DNA of 9,092 bases from contig WLDZ01000031.1 of NCBI GenBank assembly GCA_009704515.1, forward strand, positions 1 to 9,092, in the 5' to 3' direction. The position numbers were made by a program, and so were the translations under genes. This DNA comes from Actinomycetota bacterium (GTDB lineage Bacteria > Actinomycetota > Actinomycetes > Nanopelagicales > Nanopelagicaceae). Position 1 is the first letter of the stretch, and every line of letters starts with the position of its first letter. Positions 6,612-9,092 of this stretch are shown piece by piece. Under the pieces are notes generated by a model. The model saw nothing but the letters and a program-made list of their open reading frames with translations. It searched no databases and was not told the DNA's origin.

Positions 6612-7328
6612 CGCCAAGGAAAGTAGAAATACGGCGAAGAGAGATTTAAGGATTGCTGGAGTTGATTTCGATGCCTTGCGAGATGCAATATTTGAAATAA
6701 CAATTGCGCTTAACCCCATCAGGATTGGAACATGCCAATCAATCTCATTCCATGTGGCAGCACGCCCTAGAAGCGCAGTTAATGAGTTCATAGCAATAAT
6801 CAGAAGCGATGTTCCTGCAGCGACAATCTGAGGCGTTCCGAAGAAAAGAACCAAGATAGGGATAGCCAAGAAGCCACCGCCGATGCCAAAGAGGCCTGTA
6901 ATTGATCCGATAAGGAGAGAGACCAGAATCAATATTGGCAATGGCATCCGAGTATGGATAGTTGATAAAGGATTGCGAATCATTGATAAGCCGGCGAGTG
7001 CGAGTACTAAGGCAAAGCCAGTTGTAATGAATCTATCGGGTAGCTGATCAGAGATTGATGAAAATCCAAGGTTGGTAATCAAGCCGATTGCCCAGATAAT
7101 TATCGCTTCACGATAGAGAACTTCACGAGAGCGCATCTTTGTCAGTACACCCGATGCAGCGGCTAATCCCACGACTGCAAGTGATGCTGTTGTTGCATGA
7201 TGCGGTGTGAATGCGAAGATGTAAATCAGAATCGGAACGGCAAGCATGGCACCACCAGCTCCAATAAAACCTAGGACGCTACCTATAAATGCGCCTGCAA
7301 GTAGCGCTCCTAGGATTTCAATGTTCAT
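6579..7328 (-). CDS. TauE/SafE family sulfite exporter-like permease
   Basis: This 249-aa membrane protein has the internal duplication of the TauE/SafE family: GSVLGFIGAGGAMLAVP at residues 17-32 and GSITGLFGIGGGFLAIP at 141-157, each starting a set of about four hydrophobic helices. NSLTALLGR at 181-189 is also typical. Family members move sulfite, sulfoacetate, or other small organic or sulfur anions across the membrane; the substrate cannot be told here. ATG 7328 lies 23 nt after the doxX stop, with only a weak purine stretch (GCAGAGC) before it, so it is probably translated from the doxX transcript. Its stop lies inside the end of the convergent MFS gene. Confidence 0.86.
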   Translation of the reverse strand: MNIEILGALLAGAFIGSVLGFIGAGGAMLAVPILIYIFAFTPHHATTASLAVVGLAAASGVLTKMRSREVLYREAIIIWAIGLITNLGFSSISDQLPDRFITTGFALVLALAGLSMIRNPLSTIHTRMPLPILILVSLLIGSITGLFGIGGGFLAIPILVLFFGTPQIVAAGTSLLIIAMNSLTALLGRAATWNEIDWHVPILMGLSAIVISNIASRKASKSTPAILKSLFAVFLLSLALFTLIESWVF

Positions 7329-7351
7329 AGTGCTCTGCTTTCGATTGGGCT

Positions 7352-7771
7352 TTAGCCGAAGAAAGCTATGCTTCCGATACTTGGTCCGAAGTCAGTAACT
7401 GCTCCACCTGCAACGAGTGCGAAGAGGATGAGCGCTGCACCACCGAGTGCAAGGTCTTTGTTAAATGCCATCTGTTCTTGCATCTTGGTATTGGCATCGC
7501 TCTCTTTCCAGAACTGGTGGAAGATTATTGCTGCCAAAATTACAGTCACTGCAATCAGCGCAGCAGCTAAATCGATCCAAGCGCCAAGCAAGATAAGAAT
7601 TCCACCGACTAAAAATGCCAAGCCGCTTCCGAGGACGGCCAACTTTGCCGCAGGCACTTTCTTATATGTGGCGTAGCCAGTCATTGCCTCGAGGTTCTTA
7701 AAGTGGGCAAAGCCTGCTCCTACCCAGAGAAGGGCGAAGAGGACGCGGCCGATAACGAGTACTAGATCCAT
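7352..7771 (-). CDS. DoxX family membrane protein
   Basis: This 139-aa protein has four predicted hydrophobic helices (about 3-22, 45-63, 66-86, 106-124), the usual DoxX architecture and length. FAHFKN at 21-26, FHQFWKE at 84-90 and NKDLALGGAAL at 104-114 resemble the conserved loop and last helix of the family. The name comes from the small subunit of an archaeal thiosulfate:quinone oxidoreductase. Most bacterial homologues are of unknown function; mycobacterial DoxX is linked to membrane redox and thiol stress. ATG 7771 is well supported by AGGAGAG (7782-7776) with 4 nt spacing. It is the first gene of a two-gene leftward unit with the TauE/SafE permease, and its upstream region carries a tandem repeat. 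Confidence 0.83.
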   Translation of the reverse strand: MDLVLVIGRVLFALLWVGAGFAHFKNLEAMTGYATYKKVPAAKLAVLGSGLAFLVGGILILLGAWIDLAAALIAVTVILAAIIFHQFWKESDANTKMQEQMAFNKDLALGGAALILFALVAGGAVTDFGPSIGSIAFFG

Positions 7772-7793
7772 TTTTCTCTCCTGTTCAGGGTTC

Positions 7794-7817
7794 TATCCCA
7801 ACACTTATCCCAACACT
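7794..7817. repeat. Perfect 2 x 12-bp tandem repeat upstream of doxX
   Basis: TATCCCAACACT occurs twice head to tail, at 7794-7805 and 7806-7817, with no mismatch. On the - strand it lies 23-46 nt before the doxX start. A weak - strand -10-like hexamer TACAGT (7820-7815) overlaps the distal copy, which would put most of the repeat in the 5' leader. It could be a regulator site, part of a leader, or a chance slippage product. Confidence 0.75.
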
Positions 7818-7887
7818 GTAGCCCCAGAAGGCGCTCAAAACCCTCAACTAAGGCTTTAGCGTTGCTCTTGTCGGTGGGGTGGGCTAT

Positions 7888-7909
7888 TTTTCGAACATCT
7901 GTTCGAAAA
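7888..7909. promoter_or_regulatory. LexA (SOS) operator
   Basis: The core TCGAACATCTGTTCGA (7891-7906) matches the actinobacterial SOS box TCGAAC-N4-GTTCGA exactly. The palindrome extends by three further T/A pairs on each side, so 20 of 22 positions pair and only the central two do not. It lies 49 nt before the DUF6504 start and just upstream of the candidate -10. Bound LexA should block transcription until DNA damage triggers its cleavage. Confidence 0.92.
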
Positions 7910-7916
7910 TGCAATC

Positions 7917-7922
7917 TAAATT
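7917..7922 (+). promoter_or_regulatory. Candidate -10 element of the SOS unit
   Basis: TAAATT fits TANNNT and starts 8 nt after the LexA palindrome, so the -35 region (about 7894-7899) would lie within the operator, as expected for a LexA-repressed promoter. The predicted transcript would have a leader of about 29 nt. A second hexamer, TATTTT at 7885-7890, overlaps the operator edge and is an alternative. Confidence 0.45.
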
Positions 7923-7943
7923 GGAAACCGCAATTCAAAATAT

Positions 7944-7950
7944 AAAGAGG
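7944..7950 (+). promoter_or_regulatory. Ribosome binding site of the DUF6504 gene
   Basis: AAAGAGG lies 7 nt before ATG 7958 and fixes this start. Confidence 0.65.
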
Positions 7951-7957
7951 CACACAC

Positions 7958-8236
7958 ATGGCAAGCGAAGTAATCCCTGCAGGAGAGGTCCTTATCGATG
8001 GACCAACTACCCCTATCGAATTCACCTTTCGAGGGCGACGCTTTCGTATCCATGCCGTTCTCTCGCGTTGGTGCGAATCCGGGGGATGGTGGAACCGCGC
8101 TAGCGATGGCATCTATCGCCCCGATGATCAAGCACGCGCACTCTGGACGGTCGAGGCGGCGCCCATCGGAGCGCTGACAACATTTCAACTCGAACGCGAC
8201 GAAACCACTGGTCAATGGATTGTGACCACAATTTAA
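7958..8236 (+). CDS. DUF6504 family protein in an SOS mutagenesis unit
   Basis: This 92-aa soluble protein is rich in Trp and mixed charge. A compact beta-type pattern is visible: FTFRGRRFRIHAVLSRW at 22-38, GGWWN at 42-46, LWTVEA at 62-67, FQLERD at 76-81 and GQWIV at 85-89. This arrangement matches the DUF6504 proteins that I recall beside ImuB and DnaE2-type polymerase genes in actinobacteria. Its biochemical function is unknown. It is the first gene behind the LexA box and ends 3 nt before the polymerase gene, so both should be induced together. A role as a small accessory factor of the mutasome is an inference from position. The start is supported by AAAGAGG upstream. Confidence 0.8.
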   Translation: MASEVIPAGEVLIDGPTTPIEFTFRGRRFRIHAVLSRWCESGGWWNRASDGIYRPDDQARALWTVEAAPIGALTTFQLERDETTGQWIVTTI

Positions 8237-8239
8237 GAG

Positions 8240-9092
8240 ATGAGTTTTATCCATCTGCGCACAACGAGCGCTTATTCATTTAAGTACGGCACAACGCAGC
8301 CACACGATCTTGTCGAGCGAGCTGCCCAATTTGAAATGCCTGCACTTGCCTTAACAGATAGAGATTCATTGGCTGGTGCAATCCGTTTTGCTAAAAGTTG
8401 TCTGCAATATGGTGTTGCTCCAATTCTTGGAATCAACCTGCAGATTGATTTAATCAATAGCGAATCAGTGGGTGTTAAATCCGATCGTAAGAATCTGCCG
8501 CGTATCACAATCATGGCGGGCGGTGATGGGGGATGGCGTGACCTCTTACATCTTTATCGAGGCATCACAACACACTCACCTGATCGCGTTCCGGTACTGA
8601 CTCTCGATATTTTGCAACGCTTTAGCCAATACAGCAGCAAACTCTTTCTGCTCCATGGCCCTGAATCACCCATTGCAGAAGCGATAGCGCTACATCGCTT
8701 TGATATAGCGATGGATATCTTCAATAAGACCCGTCCCTATTTTGCAGATCATGCAATCGAATGTGTATCACATCTTGTTGGTGGCAATGGTCCGCGGTCA
8801 ACGCTCTTTGCGGGGCGCTCTCTCGCCTTTGCCCGCGATCACGATATCGATGCGATAGTTACCAATGCAGTGCGAATGCTCGACCGCACAGATGGGCCGG
8901 TCGCTGACATCCTCGACTGCGCCCGCCAATTAGTTCCGCTTGATCCGCGCCATCTCGAACGCCGCAATGCCGAAGCCTTTCTCAAAAGTGCAGATGAGAT
9001 GCAGGCACTCGCTACTGAGATTTCTCGTGCAGCTGGTGAAGGTTCACCACGACTACTTCTTAAGAGTACGCGCGAATGGGCAGAGCGTTCGC
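8240..9092 (+). CDS. DNA polymerase III alpha subunit, DnaE2/ImuC-like, N-terminal part
   Basis: The first 284 codons of a long reading frame are present; it has no stop and continues past the window end. Residues 4-62 are a PHP domain (IHLRTTSAYSFKYG, LALTDRDSLAGAIRFAK, VAPILGINL), and residues 204-245 continue the C-family polymerase pattern (IVTNAVRMLD, then DILDCARQLVPLDPRHLERR and FLKSADEM). LexA control and pairing with DUF6504 point to the error-prone class used in translesion synthesis, not the replicative DnaE. Three His positions that normally bind metal in PHP domains are Arg here (7, 41, 212), so the PHP site is unlikely to act as a nuclease. ATG 8240 is the only possible start after the in-frame stop at 8234; no good ribosome binding site is seen, so coupling to DUF6504 is likely. 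No imuB is in the window. Confidence 0.85.
   Translation, partial: MSFIHLRTTSAYSFKYGTTQPHDLVERAAQFEMPALALTDRDSLAGAIRFAKSCLQYGVAPILGINLQIDLINSESVGVKSDRKNLPRITIMAGGDGGWRDLLHLYRGITTHSPDRVPVLTLDILQRFSQYSSKLFLLHGPESPIAEAIALHRFDIAMDIFNKTRPYFADHAIECVSHLVGGNGPRSTLFAGRSLAFARDHDIDAIVTNAVRMLDRTDGPVADILDCARQLVPLDPRHLERRNAEAFLKSADEMQALATEISRAAGEGSPRLLLKSTREWAERS

Larger units (their letters stand above)
7772..7957. other. 186-bp intergenic region between doxX and the SOS unit
   Basis: This is the only intergenic stretch of real length in the window. It holds, left to right, the doxX ribosome binding site (7776-7782, - strand), the 12-bp tandem repeat (7794-7817), a stretch at 7818-7880 where I see nothing, the LexA box (7888-7909), a + strand -10 candidate (7917-7922), and the DUF6504 ribosome binding site (7944-7950). 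No rho-independent terminator was found. Confidence 0.7.

Noticed and set aside
7762..8112. A 116-codon - strand open frame covering the doxX upstream region and part of DUF6504
   Set aside because: It would run through the LexA box and promoter of the divergent unit, overlap doxX, and shows no family resemblance or ribosome binding site.
1..9092. Mobile element, phage, CRISPR or toxin-antitoxin system
   Set aside because: No transposase, integrase, terminal inverted repeat, spaced repeat array or toxin-antitoxin-like gene pair was seen; the window reads as core chromosomal genes with a compact carotenoid operon.

Overview
The window looks like part of a small, densely packed, moderate-GC actinobacterial genome, probably of the freshwater acI/Nanopelagicales type. 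The reasons are protein-level resemblance to actinobacterial families (a CrtA-like monooxygenase, DUF6504, an SOS-type DnaE), an actinobacterial LexA box, and very short or overlapping gene junctions. The taxon is an inference and was not checked against a database.

Layout. Bases 1-798 (+) hold the 3' end of metF (one-carbon/methionine metabolism) followed 3 nt later by a membrane CDP-alcohol phosphatidyltransferase. Bases 752-5338 (-) hold a tight five-gene operon, in transcription order: a YbaK-type aminoacyl-tRNA deacylase, a CrtA/spheroidene-monooxygenase-like protein, a CruF-like carotenoid hydratase, a GT2 glycosyltransferase resembling CruG, and a CrtI/CrtD-family carotenoid desaturase. 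The junctions are +2, -11, +7 and -4 nt. Starting 31 bp away on the other strand, bases 5370-6611 (+) encode a YbjJ/MosC-like MFS transporter. Bases 6579-7771 (-) hold a DoxX-family protein followed by a TauE/SafE permease. A 186-bp intergenic region (7772-7957) separates doxX from a rightward SOS unit: a LexA box, a DUF6504 protein, and an error-prone-type DNA polymerase III alpha subunit that runs off the window.

How the genes fit together. The four carotenoid genes form a modification module for carotenoid end groups (hydration, desaturation, oxygenation, glycosylation). They lack the backbone genes crtE, crtB and crtY, which must lie elsewhere. A glycosylated, oxygenated carotenoid with an acyclic end (myxol- or deinoxanthin-like logic) is the likely product, but the exact structure cannot be read from sequence. 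The DUF6504-polymerase pair is a DNA-damage-inducible mutagenesis/translesion unit placed directly behind a near-perfect LexA operator.

No rRNA, tRNA, CRISPR array, insertion sequence, integrase or phage gene was seen. The least explained items are the DUF6504 protein, the PHP domain of the polymerase with metal-ligand positions changed to arginine, the variant catalytic signature of the CDP-alcohol transferase, the tRNA-editing-type gene heading a carotenoid operon, and a perfect 12-bp tandem repeat upstream of doxX.
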